DNA of 64,000 nucleotides from GCA-2733415 sp964276095 (GTDB lineage: Bacteria > Bacteroidota > Bacteroidia > Flavobacteriales > Flavobacteriaceae). Both the position numbers and the translations under genes were made by a program. Location: NCBI GenBank assembly GCA_964276095.1, contig CAXYDR010000001.1, positions 1,054,001 through 1,118,000 of the forward strand. Reading direction: 5' to 3'. Of the stretch, positions 51,055 through 61,824 are shown in pieces. Position 1 is the first letter of the stretch. Every line of letters begins with the position of its first letter. The notes under the pieces were generated by a model, which worked only from the letters and a program-made list of their open reading frames with translations, was not told the DNA's origin and made no database searches.

Positions 51055-53577
51055 CTATTCTTCTTCGTTAGTACTATCACCTGCAACAGCTGTGCCGTCT
51101 TCATTCAACACAATAGCATCTGGATCAACCTCATCGTCTTCTTCATTCATAACTTTAGCTACCGCCGCAATAGAATCTTTTCCTTTAATGTTAATTAAAC
51201 GAACTCCTTGAGTTGCTCGTCCCATAACACGAAGGTCAGCAACTGCCATACGAATCGTTAATCCTGATTTATTAATAATCATTAAACCATCATCATCAGT
51301 AACATTTTTAATAGCTACCAATTCTCCAGTTTTTTCCGTCACAGAAATAGTTTTCACCCCTTTTCCTCCACGATTCGTAATTCTATAATCTTCCAAACTA
51401 GAACGTTTACCGTAACCGTTTTCAGAGACTACTAAAATATTACTCTCCATATCATCCACAGCAATCATACCAACAACTTCATCATTTTCATGAGATAAAG
51501 TAATTCCTCTTACTCCAGAAGCACCTCTACCCATTGGACGAGTTTTACTTTCTTCAAAACGGATAGATTTACCAGATTTTAATGCTAACATCACCTGACT
51601 GTTACCAGTAGTTAATTTAGCTTCTAATAATTCATCTCCTTCTTTAATAGTAATACCATTGATACCATTTGTTCTTGGACGAGAATATTGCTCTAAAGAT
51701 GTCTTTTTAACCTGACCTTTTTTAGTAGCCATAATCACATAGTGACTATTGATATATTCTTCATCTTTTAAATCCTGAGTACAGATAAACGCTTTCACCT
51801 TATCATCTTGCTCAATATTTATTAAGTTTTGAATTGCTCTACCTTTAGAAGATTTACTTCCTTCTGGAATTTCATAAACACGCATCCAGAAACATTTTCC
51901 TTTTTGCGTAAAGAATAACATGTATTGATGGTTTGTTCCAATAAATAAGTGCTCTAAGAAATCTTCATTTCTAGTAGACGAACCTTTTGCTCCAACTCCA
52001 CCTCTATTTTGTTTTTTATATTCATCTAATGGCGTACGCTTAATATACCCCGCATGAGAAATAGTAATTACAACTTTACTGTCTGGAATTAAGTCCTCTA
52101 TACTTACATCACCACCTGCATAAGATATTTCTGAGCGACGTTCATCTCCATATTTATGCTGAACTTCTAACAATTCATCTTTAATGATTTGCATTCTACG
52201 TGGCTCACTAGCTAAAATTTCTTTTAAATCTTTAATAGTATCCATTAAAGCATCATATTCTGCACGTAATTTGTCTTGCTCCAGTCCTGTTAACTGACGT
52301 AAACGCATTTCAACAATTGCACGCGCTTGAATTTCTGATAAAGAGAAACGTTCGATTAACTTCCCTCTAGCTTCTTCAGTATTATTAGAACTACGAATTA
52401 AAGCGATAACCTCATCAATATTATCAGAAGCTATAATTAATCCTTCTAATATATGAGCACGTTCTTCTGCTTTCCTTAATAAATACTTTGTACGACGAGT
52501 AACAACATCGTGTCTGTGTTCAACGAAATAGTGAATTAATTCTTTTAAATTCAACATTTGTGGCCTTCCATTAACCAGTGCAATATTATTCACACTAAAA
52601 GAAGACTGTAATGCCGTATACTTAAACAACTTGTTCAATACAATATTTGGTACAGAATCACGCTTTAACACATAAACGATACGCATTCCGTTTCTATCAG
52701 ATTCATCTCTAATAGCAGAAATACCTTCTAATTTCTTATCATTAATTAAGTCAGCTGTTTTCTTAATCATATCAGCTTTATTCACCTGATATGGAATTTC
52801 AGAAACAATGATAGATTCCCTACCATTAACTTCTTCAATAATAGCTTTACCTCTTATAACAACTTTTCCTCTACCGGTTTTAAAAGCATCACGAACACCA
52901 TCATAACCATATATCAAACCTCCTGTTGGAAAATCAGGAGCTTTAACATGCTCCATTAGCTCCTCTATTTCAATATCATTGTTCTCTATATATGCTAAAG
53001 TACCATCAACAACTTCTGTTAAGTTATGAGGAGGCATATTTGTAGCCATTCCTACTGCAATACCAGATGCACCGTTTACCAGTAATCCTGGAATACGTGT
53101 TGGCATTACTGTTGGTTCTTTAAGTGTATCATCAAAATTTAATTGATGATCTACTGTATCTTTATCTAAATCTGCTAATATATCTTCACCAATCTTACGC
53201 ATACGAACCTCCGTATAACGCATTGCTGCAGGACTATCACCATCAACGGAACCAAAATTCCCTTGCCCATCTACAAGCATGTAACGTAAACTCCACTCCT
53301 GAGCCATACGCACCATTGCATCATAAACCGATGTATCACCATGTGGGTGATACTTTCCTAAAACCTCTCCAACAATTCTTGCAGATTTCTTATGAGCCTT
53401 AGTTGAAGTAACTCCTAGTTCGTGCATTCCAAAAAGTACACGACGGTGTACTGGTTTTAATCCATCTCTTACATCTGGTAATGCTCGTGAAACGATAACT
53501 GACATTGAATAATCAATGTAAGCTGATTTCATTTCATCTTCAATATTAATCGGTATCAGTTTTTCTCCGTCTGTCAT
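51055..53577 (-). CDS. gyrA: DNA gyrase subunit A
   Basis: Topoisomerase II breakage-reunion subunit, 840 residues. The active-site tyrosine is Tyr121 in AAMRYTEVRM. Quinolone-determining residues are Thr82 and Asp86 in HPHGDTSVYDA; threonine at that place is common in this group and not in itself a resistance mutation. The DNA-wrapping GyrA box is present as QNRGGVG, a variant of QRRGGKG. C-terminal propeller blades follow, then an acidic tail (NEEDDEVDPDAIVL). Monocistronic on the minus strand and divergent from clpC. Confidence 0.97.
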   Translation of the reverse strand: MTDGEKLIPINIEDEMKSAYIDYSMSVIVSRALPDVRDGLKPVHRRVLFGMHELGVTSTKAHKKSARIVGEVLGKYHPHGDTSVYDAMVRMAQEWSLRYMLVDGQGNFGSVDGDSPAAMRYTEVRMRKIGEDILADLDKDTVDHQLNFDDTLKEPTVMPTRIPGLLVNGASGIAVGMATNMPPHNLTEVVDGTLAYIENNDIEIEELMEHVKAPDFPTGGLIYGYDGVRDAFKTGRGKVVIRGKAIIEEVNGRESIIVSEIPYQVNKADMIKKTADLINDKKLEGISAIRDESDRNGMRIVYVLKRDSVPNIVLNKLFKYTALQSSFSVNNIALVNGRPQMLNLKELIHYFVEHRHDVVTRRTKYLLRKAEERAHILEGLIIASDNIDEVIALIRSSNNTEEARGKLIERFSLSEIQARAIVEMRLRQLTGLEQDKLRAEYDALMDTIKDLKEILASEPRRMQIIKDELLEVQHKYGDERRSEISYAGGDVSIEDLIPDSKVVITISHAGYIKRTPLDEYKKQNRGGVGAKGSSTRNEDFLEHLFIGTNHQYMLFFTQKGKCFWMRVYEIPEGSKSSKGRAIQNLINIEQDDKVKAFICTQDLKDEEYINSHYVIMATKKGQVKKTSLEQYSRPRTNGINGITIKEGDELLEAKLTTGNSQVMLALKSGKSIRFEESKTRPMGRGASGVRGITLSHENDEVVGMIAVDDMESNILVVSENGYGKRSSLEDYRITNRGGKGVKTISVTEKTGELVAIKNVTDDDGLMIINKSGLTIRMAVADLRVMGRATQGVRLINIKGKDSIAAVAKVMNEEDDEVDPDAIVLNEDGTAVAGDSTNEEE

Positions 53578-53821
53578 ATTAAAACTTTAATTATAATAAC
53601 GAGCCAATATACACATTTTATACATTACCACCGCCAATTACACATAGTTTTAAACCAATTTTATTAACAAAAAATAATAGTAAAAAAGTTTATAAATAAT
53701 CCTTGTTTTTTTTTGATTTTTAATGTAGTTTTCGTCACTTAGCAAGGTTATACAGTGTATTTCGACAAAATACTGACAAAACAAACCTATTTTAAATTAA
53801 TTATTAGTTAATCAACACCAT

Positions 53822-56395
53822 ATGGATGACAATTTCACACCAAGAGTAAAAGATGTGATTGGATACAGCAAAGAAGAGGCTTTACGTTTAGGACATGACT
53901 TTATAGGTACTGAACATTTAGTACTTGGCTTGTTGCGTGATGGCAATGGTAAAGCTATTGAAATTTTAGAATCATTAAATATTGATTTAGATCATTTGCG
54001 CAAAAAAGTAGAAGCACTTAGTCCAGCTAATCCAAATATCTCTTTTGAAGGGAACGAAAAAAAGAATCTGCACTTAACAAGACAAGCAGAACGTGCACTA
54101 AAAACAACTTTTTTAGAAGCAAAACTTTTTAAAGATACTTCAATAAATACGGCGCACTTATTGCTGTGTATATTAAGGAACGACAACGATCCTACTACAA
54201 AACTTTTAAATAAATTAAAAGTTACTTATGACAATACTAAAGAATACTTTAAGAATATGGAATCAAATGAAGACCAACATATAGAAGACCAACACTCGCA
54301 AGATCTCCCAAAAGCAGATGCTTTTCCTGAAGATGAAAATACTGGTAATGAAGGAGGAAAGGAAGACCCTTTTTCTTCAAGTGGACCTAGTAAAAGTATC
54401 AAAAAATCTAACACTCCCGTTTTAGATAATTTTGGTAGAGACCTGACTGCTATGGCAGAAGAAGGAAAATTAGATCCTGTTGTTGGTAGAGAAAAAGAAA
54501 TACAACGTGTATCGCAAATATTAAGTAGAAGAAAGAAAAACAACCCACTTTTATTAGGAGAACCTGGAGTAGGGAAATCTGCTATTGCTGAAGGATTAGC
54601 TTTACGTATTATCACTAGAAAAGTTTCAAGAGTTCTATTCGGGAAACGTGTAGTAACACTTGATTTAGCAAGTTTAGTTGCTGGAACAAAGTACAGAGGG
54701 CAATTTGAAGAGCGAATGAAAGCTTTAATGAATGAACTTCAAAAAAACGATGATGTTATTCTTTTTATTGATGAAATTCACACCATTGTTGGTGCAGGTG
54801 GAGCTACTGGATCATTAGACGCGTCAAATATGTTTAAACCTGCTCTAGCAAGAGGAGAGATTCAATGTATTGGAGCCACAACTTTGGATGAGTATAGACA
54901 GTCAATTGAAAAAGATGGTGCCTTAGAACGTCGTTTTCAAAAAATAATAGTTGCACCAACTAGCATTGATGAAACTATTGAGATATTACATAACATTAAA
55001 GGTAAATATGAAGATCATCACAATGTAACTTATACTGATGAGGCTATTGAAGCTTGTGTAAAACTTACCAACAGGTATATGACAGAACGCTTTTTACCAG
55101 ACAAAGCTATTGATGCATTAGATGAAGCTGGATCAAGAATTCATATAATTAATATTGATGTTCCAAAACAAATTATTGAGCTAGAAAAAAAATTAGAAGA
55201 TGTTAGAGCTTTAAAAGTTATTGTTGTTAAAAAGCAGAAATATGAAGAAGCTGCTAAGTTACGTGATGACGAAAAAAACTTAGAAAAAGAACTTGCTATT
55301 GCTCAAGAAAAATGGGAAGAAGAATCTAGAGCACATAAAGAAACTGTTACTGAAGACAATGTAGCTGATGTGGTTTCAATGATGACCGGAATCCCTGTAA
55401 ACAGAGTTGCACAAAACGAAACAAATAAGTTAGCAGAATTACCAAAACTAATTAAAGCAAAAGTAATTGGGCAAGATGAGGCTGTTGCAAAAGTTGTAAA
55501 AGCAATACAACGTAACAGAATTGGATTAAAAGATCCTAACAAACCAATTGGTTCATTTATATTTTTAGGATCAACAGGAGTTGGGAAAACTCAATTAGCT
55601 AAAGTACTTTCAAAAGAATTATTTGATTCTAATGAAGCTTTAATTCGATTAGACATGAGTGAATACATGGAGAAATTTACTGTATCACGTTTAGTTGGTG
55701 CACCTCCAGGATACGTAGGTTACGAAGAAGGTGGTCAGTTAACCGAGAAAGTTAGAAGAAAACCATATTCTGTTGTTTTATTAGACGAGATCGAAAAAGC
55801 ACATCCGGATGTATTTAATATGTTGTTACAAGTATTGGATGATGGGCACTTAACAGATTCATTAGGACGAAAGATTGATTTTAGAAATACTATCATTATT
55901 ATGACCTCGAATATTGGTGCTAGAAAATTACAAGATTTTGGTGCTGGAGTTGGTTTCGGAACAAAAGCAAGAGATGCACAAGCTGATGATGCCGCAAAAG
56001 GTGTTATTGAAAGTGCTTTGAAAAAAGCATTTGCTCCTGAATTTTTAAATCGTGTTGATGATGTTATTATTTTTAATCCATTAGAGAGAAAAGATATTCA
56101 TAAAATTATTGATATCGAATTGGTTAAATTATATGCAAGAATCAATGAATTAGAATACAATTTAAAGCTTAGCGAAAAAGCAAAAGACTTTATTGCTGAT
56201 AAAGGTTTCGATAAAAAATACGGAGCAAGACCATTAAACAGAGCTATTCAAAAATATATTGAAGATGCTTTAGCAGAACAGATTGTTTCAGGAAAAGTTA
56301 CTACTGGTGATGAAGTTTCAATGGATTTAAATAAAGAAGGTGATGAACTCACTATTACAGTTAAAAAGAAAACAACAAAGCCTACTGAAAAGTAG
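53822..56395 (+). CDS. clpC: ATP-dependent Clp protease ATP-binding subunit ClpC
   Basis: AAA+ unfoldase working with ClpP, 857 residues. N-terminal double Clp-N domain (MDDNFTPRVKDVIGYSKEEALRLGHDFIGTE is the usual start), Asp/Glu/Ser-rich linker (about 145-195), first ATPase domain with GEPGVGKSAIAEG, a short middle region with the UVR-like YEEAAKLRDDEKNLEKEL, and second ATPase domain with GSTGVGKTQLAK. Short middle domain distinguishes it from the ClpB at 31062. The stop codon is inside the terminator hairpin. Confidence 0.96.
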   Translation: MDDNFTPRVKDVIGYSKEEALRLGHDFIGTEHLVLGLLRDGNGKAIEILESLNIDLDHLRKKVEALSPANPNISFEGNEKKNLHLTRQAERALKTTFLEAKLFKDTSINTAHLLLCILRNDNDPTTKLLNKLKVTYDNTKEYFKNMESNEDQHIEDQHSQDLPKADAFPEDENTGNEGGKEDPFSSSGPSKSIKKSNTPVLDNFGRDLTAMAEEGKLDPVVGREKEIQRVSQILSRRKKNNPLLLGEPGVGKSAIAEGLALRIITRKVSRVLFGKRVVTLDLASLVAGTKYRGQFEERMKALMNELQKNDDVILFIDEIHTIVGAGGATGSLDASNMFKPALARGEIQCIGATTLDEYRQSIEKDGALERRFQKIIVAPTSIDETIEILHNIKGKYEDHHNVTYTDEAIEACVKLTNRYMTERFLPDKAIDALDEAGSRIHIINIDVPKQIIELEKKLEDVRALKVIVVKKQKYEEAAKLRDDEKNLEKELAIAQEKWEEESRAHKETVTEDNVADVVSMMTGIPVNRVAQNETNKLAELPKLIKAKVIGQDEAVAKVVKAIQRNRIGLKDPNKPIGSFIFLGSTGVGKTQLAKVLSKELFDSNEALIRLDMSEYMEKFTVSRLVGAPPGYVGYEEGGQLTEKVRRKPYSVVLLDEIEKAHPDVFNMLLQVLDDGHLTDSLGRKIDFRNTIIIMTSNIGARKLQDFGAGVGFGTKARDAQADDAAKGVIESALKKAFAPEFLNRVDDVIIFNPLERKDIHKIIDIELVKLYARINELEYNLKLSEKAKDFIADKGFDKKYGARPLNRAIQKYIEDALAEQIVSGKVTTGDEVSMDLNKEGDELTITVKKKTTKPTEK

Positions 56396-56403
56396 GCTTT
56401 TGT
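56377..56403 (+). terminator. Terminator overlapping the clpC stop codon
   Basis: AAAGCCTACT-GAAA-AGTAGGCTTT; the TAG stop (56393-56395) is part of the right arm. Confidence 0.85.
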
Positions 56404-56462
56404 CTTACACATAACTTAAGTGAATAACCTTACTTACACATATTAAGATCAAAGCAATAATT

Positions 56463-57008
56463 ATGAAATTGAAATTATCTTTACTTATTTTAATCATCAC
56501 AATTTTGTCATTTGGACAAACAAAAAACTCTAATATGAACATTTATAATATCAAACTTAATACAATAGATAGTGAATCAATTACCTTAGAAAAGTTTAAA
56601 GGAAAACATCTTCTAATTGTAAATGTAGCTTCTGAATGTGGATACACACCTCAATATAAAGAATTAAAAAAACTACAAGAAGAATACAAAGACAATTTAG
56701 TGGTAATTGGAGTTCCTTGTAATCAATTTGGAAAACAAGAACCAGGGACAGCTACACAAATTAAAAGTTTTTGCGCTATTACTTATGGTATAGATTTTTT
56801 ATTAACTGAAAAATTAGCGGTGAAAGGTGAAAAACAACACCAATTATATCAATGGTTAACAATGAAAGAGTATAATAATGAATTTGATTCAGAAGTAGAA
56901 TGGAATTTCGAAAAATACTTAATCAATCCAGATGGTAAATTATTAGAGAGTTTTAAATCCAAAATTGAGCCTTTAGACATCTCTATAACAAATTACCTTA
57001 AAAAATAA
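56463..57008 (+). CDS. Exported glutathione peroxidase
   Basis: A 181-residue thiol peroxidase of the GPx family with a Sec signal (LILIITILSFGQ), so it acts outside the cytoplasm. The catalytic tetrad is present: Cys in NVASECGYTPQY, Gln in VPCNQFGKQEPG, and Trp and Asn in VEWNFEKYLI. It carries a second cysteine in the PCNQF motif, the usual resolving or structural position. Bacterial GPx of this kind usually take electrons from thioredoxin-like proteins. Own terminator region, convergent with a permease gene. Confidence 0.92.
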   Translation: MKLKLSLLILIITILSFGQTKNSNMNIYNIKLNTIDSESITLEKFKGKHLLIVNVASECGYTPQYKELKKLQEEYKDNLVVIGVPCNQFGKQEPGTATQIKSFCAITYGIDFLLTEKLAVKGEKQHQLYQWLTMKEYNNEFDSEVEWNFEKYLINPDGKLLESFKSKIEPLDISITNYLKK

Positions 57009-57041
57009 AATTTTATATCTATAGCTTAAAAGCACAAGTAT

Positions 57042-57080
57042 AAAATAAGGTTGATTAACTGTGTTAGTCAACCTTATTTT
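57042..57080. terminator. Bidirectional terminator
   Basis: AAAATAAGGTTGA / TCAACCTTATTTT stem with a 13-base loop that itself pairs partly; between converging genes. Confidence 0.88.
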
Positions 57081-57084
57081 TTAT

Positions 57085-57837
57085 CTAATTATTAAAAAAC
57101 CACAGCTTAACCGATAATATACTTATCATTATTGCTACAAATACTTTTACCATCTTATCCCCCTTTTTAACAGACCATCTACTAGAAATCCATGCACCAG
57201 ATGCATTACCAATTGCAAGAATTAATCCGTATTTCCAATTAATTTTATCATTTAAAGCAAACATTATAACAGCTCCAATTGTATACATGCATACAACAGC
57301 TACTTTTGTTGCATTTGATTTTACTAAGGATAATCTATTTACATAAGGTAAAACAATAAGCATCATAAAACCTATACCTGCATTTATAAAGCCCCCATAG
57401 ATCCCTAAAAAGAAAAATATAAAAATAGATAGGTACAAATACTTCCCTGTAGTTCTTTCTACTAATTCAGAAATAGATATTTTAGGCTTAAGAACAAGCA
57501 TTAATACAACTAGCACCATTACTATAGCTAGTATTTTATTAAATGTATCTCCTTTTATATCTACTGCAATTTGAGCGCCTATTAATGAACCAAACAATGC
57601 AGAAATACCTAAATAAATACTAAACGGATGTGTGGTAACTCCCTTACTCTGAAACCCTTTTACTCCAATTGCAGTTTGAATTAATATCGCTACCCTATTT
57701 GTACCATTAGCTACACTTGGTGGTAAACCCATAAATATTAACATAGGCATTGTTAGTAAGGTCCCCCCTCCTGCAATAGTATTTATAAATCCTGCTAAAA
57801 AACCCACCCCTATTAAAAGCAACCATTCTAATTCCAT
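57085..57837 (-). CDS. TauE/SafE-family permease
   Basis: A 250-residue membrane protein with seven to eight hydrophobic helices. TauE/SafE marks are the N-terminal GFLAGFINTIAGGGTLLTMPMLI and its repeat later (FFLGIYGGFINAGIGFMMLI). The family exports sulfite, sulfonates or other anions. The substrate is unknown. 23 bases downstream of uvrB, same direction, so they may form an operon. Confidence 0.92.
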   Translation of the reverse strand: MELEWLLLIGVGFLAGFINTIAGGGTLLTMPMLIFMGLPPSVANGTNRVAILIQTAIGVKGFQSKGVTTHPFSIYLGISALFGSLIGAQIAVDIKGDTFNKILAIVMVLVVLMLVLKPKISISELVERTTGKYLYLSIFIFFFLGIYGGFINAGIGFMMLIVLPYVNRLSLVKSNATKVAVVCMYTIGAVIMFALNDKINWKYGLILAIGNASGAWISSRWSVKKGDKMVKVFVAIMISILSVKLWFFNN

Positions 57838-57860
57838 TAATTTTTATATTTATTTGAGGA

Positions 57861-59846
57861 TTATCTATTTGTTTCTAAGATTTTTATTGCATCACGTAAT
57901 TCTGCTGCTTTCATAAAATCCAATTCTTTTGCAGCTTGTTCCATTGCTTTTCTTGTCACTCTTATTTTCTTTTCCAGTTCAGGCTTGGTCATATAAGCTG
58001 CTGCTTCTTCAGCTACTTGCTTGATATTCGTTTCATAAAAAGCATCGACCTCATCTTTAGACAGTGAATTCCCGATTTTCTTATTTAATGGCTTAGGTTC
58101 TAAGCCATTTTTTGTGTTATAAGAAATTTGTTTTTCTCTTCTGTAAGTAGTTTCATCAATTGTCTTTTGCATGCTCTTGGTAATTTTATCTGCATACATA
58201 ATTGCTTTACCATTTACATTACGAGCTGCCCTTCCTATAGTTTGAGTTAAAGAACGATGACTTCGTAGGAACCCTTCTTTATCTGCATCTAAAATAGCAA
58301 CCAATGATACTTCTGGTAAATCTAATCCTTCACGAAGTAAGTTTACACCTATCAGCACATCAAATAATCCTAAACGCAAATCACGCATTATCTCGACACG
58401 TTCTAAAGTATCAACATCCGAATGGATATAACGACAACGTATTTGAATACGTGCTAAATATTTAGTCAACTCTTCTGCCATTCTTTTAGTCAGTGTAGTT
58501 ACCAAAACACGTTCGTCTTTTTCAATACGTTGATGCATTTCTTCAATTAAATCGTCTATTTGATTTAAACTCGGACGAACCTCTATAATAGGGTCTAACA
58601 ATCCTGTAGGTCGAATAACCTGCTCAACATATATACCATCAGTTTTTTCTAACTCATAATCCGTAGGCGTCGCACTAACATAAATTACCTGATTTTGAAT
58701 TGCTTCAAACTCATCAAATTTCAATGGTCTATTGTCCATTGCTGCAGGTAAACGAAAACCGTATTCTACTAAATTCTCTTTTCTACTTCTATCTCCACCA
58801 TACATTGCATGAACTTGTGATATTGTTACGTGACTTTCATCAACTACCATAAGATAATCGTCCGGAAAATAATCTAGCAAACAGAAAGGTCTTGTCCCTG
58901 GTAATCGACCATCCAAATATCTTGAATAATTTTCTATTCCAGAGCAATACCCTAATTCACGTATCATTTCTAAATCAAATTCAGTACGTTCTTTTAATCG
59001 TTTTGCTTCTAAGTGCTTTCCTATTTCTTTAAAATAGTCTATTTGCTTTACCATGTCTTCTTGTATACCATGAATTGCGTTTTGCAATACATCAGGAGAA
59101 GTAACAAACATATTAGCAGGATAAATATTTAATCGTTCATACTTTTCAAGAACTTCATTTGTTTGTACAACAAATGCTTCAATTTCCTCAATTTCGTCTC
59201 CAAAAAAATGGATTCTAAATGCATTATCTTCATAACCTGGGAAAATATCTACTGTATCTCCTTTAATTCGAAATGTTCCCCTTGAAAATTCAGCTTCAGT
59301 TCTGGAATACAAACTCTGAACTAAGCGATGCAATAATTTTGTTCTGGATATAACTTGACCTTTCTCTAAAGAGATTACATTTTTTTGAAACTCAACAGGG
59401 TTTCCTATACCATATATGCAAGACACAGAAGCAACCACAATAACGTCTCTTCTACCAGATAGCAAAGATGAAGTTGCACTTAAACGAAGTTTTTCTATTT
59501 CTTCATTTATAGATAAATCTTTTTCAATATAAACTCCTGAGGTTGGAATATAAGCTTCAGGCTGGTAATAATCATAATACGAAACAAAATATTCTACTGC
59601 ATTATTAGGGAAAAACTCTTTAAATTCGGCATATAATTGAGCCGCTAAAGTTTTATTATGTGCTAAAACTAAGGTTGGTTTTTGGGTTTCATTAATAACA
59701 TTTGCAACAGTAAATGTTTTTCCAGACCCCGTAACACCAAGTAATGTTTGGTATCGTTCGTCTTGACCAATCCCTTTTACTAGTTGTTTTATTGCTTCTG
59801 GCTGATCTCCGGTAGGAGAAAATTCTGATTCTATTTTAAATTTCAT
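57861..59846 (-). CDS. uvrB: Excinuclease ABC subunit B
   Basis: Helicase-like damage verification subunit of nucleotide excision repair. 661 residues, standard. Walker A in TLLGVTGSGKTFTVANV, beta-hairpin around YYDYYQPEAYIP, DEXX box VVDESHVTISQ, motif V/VI GVNLLREGLDLPEVSLV and QTIGRAARN, and the C-terminal UVR motif EQAAKELDFMKAAELRD that binds UvrA/UvrC. The start is the only plausible one. Followed by the TauE/SafE gene. Confidence 0.98.
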   Translation of the reverse strand: MKFKIESEFSPTGDQPEAIKQLVKGIGQDERYQTLLGVTGSGKTFTVANVINETQKPTLVLAHNKTLAAQLYAEFKEFFPNNAVEYFVSYYDYYQPEAYIPTSGVYIEKDLSINEEIEKLRLSATSSLLSGRRDVIVVASVSCIYGIGNPVEFQKNVISLEKGQVISRTKLLHRLVQSLYSRTEAEFSRGTFRIKGDTVDIFPGYEDNAFRIHFFGDEIEEIEAFVVQTNEVLEKYERLNIYPANMFVTSPDVLQNAIHGIQEDMVKQIDYFKEIGKHLEAKRLKERTEFDLEMIRELGYCSGIENYSRYLDGRLPGTRPFCLLDYFPDDYLMVVDESHVTISQVHAMYGGDRSRKENLVEYGFRLPAAMDNRPLKFDEFEAIQNQVIYVSATPTDYELEKTDGIYVEQVIRPTGLLDPIIEVRPSLNQIDDLIEEMHQRIEKDERVLVTTLTKRMAEELTKYLARIQIRCRYIHSDVDTLERVEIMRDLRLGLFDVLIGVNLLREGLDLPEVSLVAILDADKEGFLRSHRSLTQTIGRAARNVNGKAIMYADKITKSMQKTIDETTYRREKQISYNTKNGLEPKPLNKKIGNSLSKDEVDAFYETNIKQVAEEAAAYMTKPELEKKIRVTRKAMEQAAKELDFMKAAELRDAIKILETNR

Positions 59847-59899
59847 GTAACTATTTCAATGAATGAAATTATTTTATAACCACGAAATTACAAAAATCC

Positions 59900-61732
59900 T
59901 TAATAATTCATGTACACCCAACCTGTTAAAGGTCTCTGATAATTTGAATCATTTAAATGCAATACATAATAGTATGTTCCTACAGGGAGTTTTTCTCCAA
60001 TATTATTAATCCCTTTATTGGATTTTCCGTTCCAGAATCCAAGCTCATCACCCCCTTCATAAATTAGAGTTCCATAACGGTTAAAGATTTTTAATTCAAA
60101 CTTATCAAAAATAGTAAGCAAGCCCTGAATATTAAACTCATCGTTTATTCCATCAAAATTAGGAGAAAACCCACTTGGAATCCATGGTGGACAATTAATA
60201 GTTGTTAAAGTAAAAGGTAAGATTTGATAACAGTTTAAATTATCTATACGGATATATATAATTTCAGGATCTAATGTGTTTTGATAATTTGTAGTATCTA
60301 CTATTTCATTTTCCTGATTTACAGCATCTTCATATAAATTATAATACTCTATGCTATTTGTCCCTATACTTAGTAGATGTTCATTACTAGTTAAATCAAA
60401 TATTGCAGAATTAAAACCTACATCACAAGCTTCAATATTTGGCAATGTTGTTACTGCTGGTGAGAGTAATAAATCTACTTGAATTGTTGTTGTATTATTT
60501 GTTTCATTAGTTTCTTGAACTGTACCAACTCCTACTCCATTATCATCAGCTACTACTAGTAACAAGAACGTAGATGAAATACTATTAGGTAACGTAATGA
60601 TTATTGTACCAGTTTCATTATCTCCAATTAATATTTCATCTACAGTAACCGAATTTGCAACCAATATTCCATCTGCATAAAATGCTACTGGAGTATTTGC
60701 TGGTAGTATTTCAGTACTATTTACATTAAATATGGTGTAATCAACTTGAATTGTTTTGTTATCACATGCTAAAATAACATCATTAATTTCTACTGTAGCA
60801 TCAGGCAACTGGCTATTTAACACGGTCACAATGTTATTAATTATAATTAAATCCGCGCGAATTTGACCGTTTACCAATTCTCCTGTAGTCAACTTAATTG
60901 TAGCTGTATCATCTCCTACGTTTATGAAGTTTTGAATATCATATACATCCAAATCCATATTAAAAGATGTAGTGCTATTTGTAAATGAATTTGTTCCATT
61001 AAAAGCATTATCCCCTGGATTTAATGGCAAGTTCTCTAATATGTTCCCATTAAAAACTAATGATTCTCCATAATTAAGGGCATTGTCTCCTTCCCAAGCA
61101 AGGAAGCCCATTTTAGCGCCATTATTATCTAAGACATTTAAGTTCTCAATTACAATATTAATTTCTTGCTCATTCCTGTTAATAATTTCTAAACCATGAT
61201 AAATACCAACTTGATTTAATGGCAAGGTTAGTTCCTCAAAAACAACAAAAACTGACCACCCAGCAAAATTTGTTCTGTTATTACAATATCCTGGATTTGA
61301 AGTTAATACATTGGAAATATCTAAATTAGACAATGTGTAATTTCCATTACCATTTGCTTGAACTAATGACGTAATTTCCTTAAAACAAGAAAAATATGTT
61401 AAAGGCCCTTGAAAAGGATCGTCATAATCTACAGTTAATGTATCATCGGCAGTAATATCAGTTCCGTTTAATGTTACTTCAGTATCACCTTCTCCAGAAC
61501 CTGCCCAATAAATGTATGCAGAAATTATATTTTGATCGGGGGTTAAATTTAATGGAGCAGTAGATTCAGGAAGTGTTTCACAAAACCAAACTAAATTATT
61601 TTCAGCAGGATTTAACGTATTTCCAATAGCAGTATAACTATATCTACCATAAAACTGTTGAAATACATCTATATCTTGCGCAATACCCAATGTAGATATT
61701 AAAATAATAAAAAGCGATAAATACTTTTTCAT
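59900..61732 (-). CDS. T9SS type B (gliding-associated C-terminal) surface protein
   Basis: A 610-residue exported protein: signal MKKYLSLFIILISTLGIAQ, then DUF11/CARDB-like beta domains (from about 20), with NQVGIYHGLEIINRNEQEINI, VEINDVILACDNKTIQVDYTIFN, and the C-terminal domain WIPSGFSPNFDGINDEFNIQGL ... FELKIFNRYGTLIYEGGDELGFWNGKS ... LPVGTYYYVLHLND, which is the type B sorting domain. Cargo is exported by the T9SS and stays on the surface. It is directly upstream of another type B protein read the same way, with 92 bases between. Confidence 0.92.
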   Translation of the reverse strand: MKKYLSLFIILISTLGIAQDIDVFQQFYGRYSYTAIGNTLNPAENNLVWFCETLPESTAPLNLTPDQNIISAYIYWAGSGEGDTEVTLNGTDITADDTLTVDYDDPFQGPLTYFSCFKEITSLVQANGNGNYTLSNLDISNVLTSNPGYCNNRTNFAGWSVFVVFEELTLPLNQVGIYHGLEIINRNEQEINIVIENLNVLDNNGAKMGFLAWEGDNALNYGESLVFNGNILENLPLNPGDNAFNGTNSFTNSTTSFNMDLDVYDIQNFINVGDDTATIKLTTGELVNGQIRADLIIINNIVTVLNSQLPDATVEINDVILACDNKTIQVDYTIFNVNSTEILPANTPVAFYADGILVANSVTVDEILIGDNETGTIIITLPNSISSTFLLLVVADDNGVGVGTVQETNETNNTTTIQVDLLLSPAVTTLPNIEACDVGFNSAIFDLTSNEHLLSIGTNSIEYYNLYEDAVNQENEIVDTTNYQNTLDPEIIYIRIDNLNCYQILPFTLTTINCPPWIPSGFSPNFDGINDEFNIQGLLTIFDKFELKIFNRYGTLIYEGGDELGFWNGKSNKGINNIGEKLPVGTYYYVLHLNDSNYQRPLTGWVYMNY

Positions 61733-61824
61733 TAAAAATTATTGAAAATTATCTACTAATGTAATCAATATTATTTAATGTATTCACAACTACTTCTTAC
61801 CCCATGTTTTCTACTTTTAATCGA

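Noticed and set aside
53300..53350. Thr82 in GyrA as a quinolone resistance mutation.
   Set aside because: Threonine is a usual wild-type residue at this site in related bacteria; Asp86 is also intact.
53124..53402. 92-residue plus-strand ORF inside gyrA.
   Set aside because: Antisense shadow; gyrA coding is certain over this stretch.
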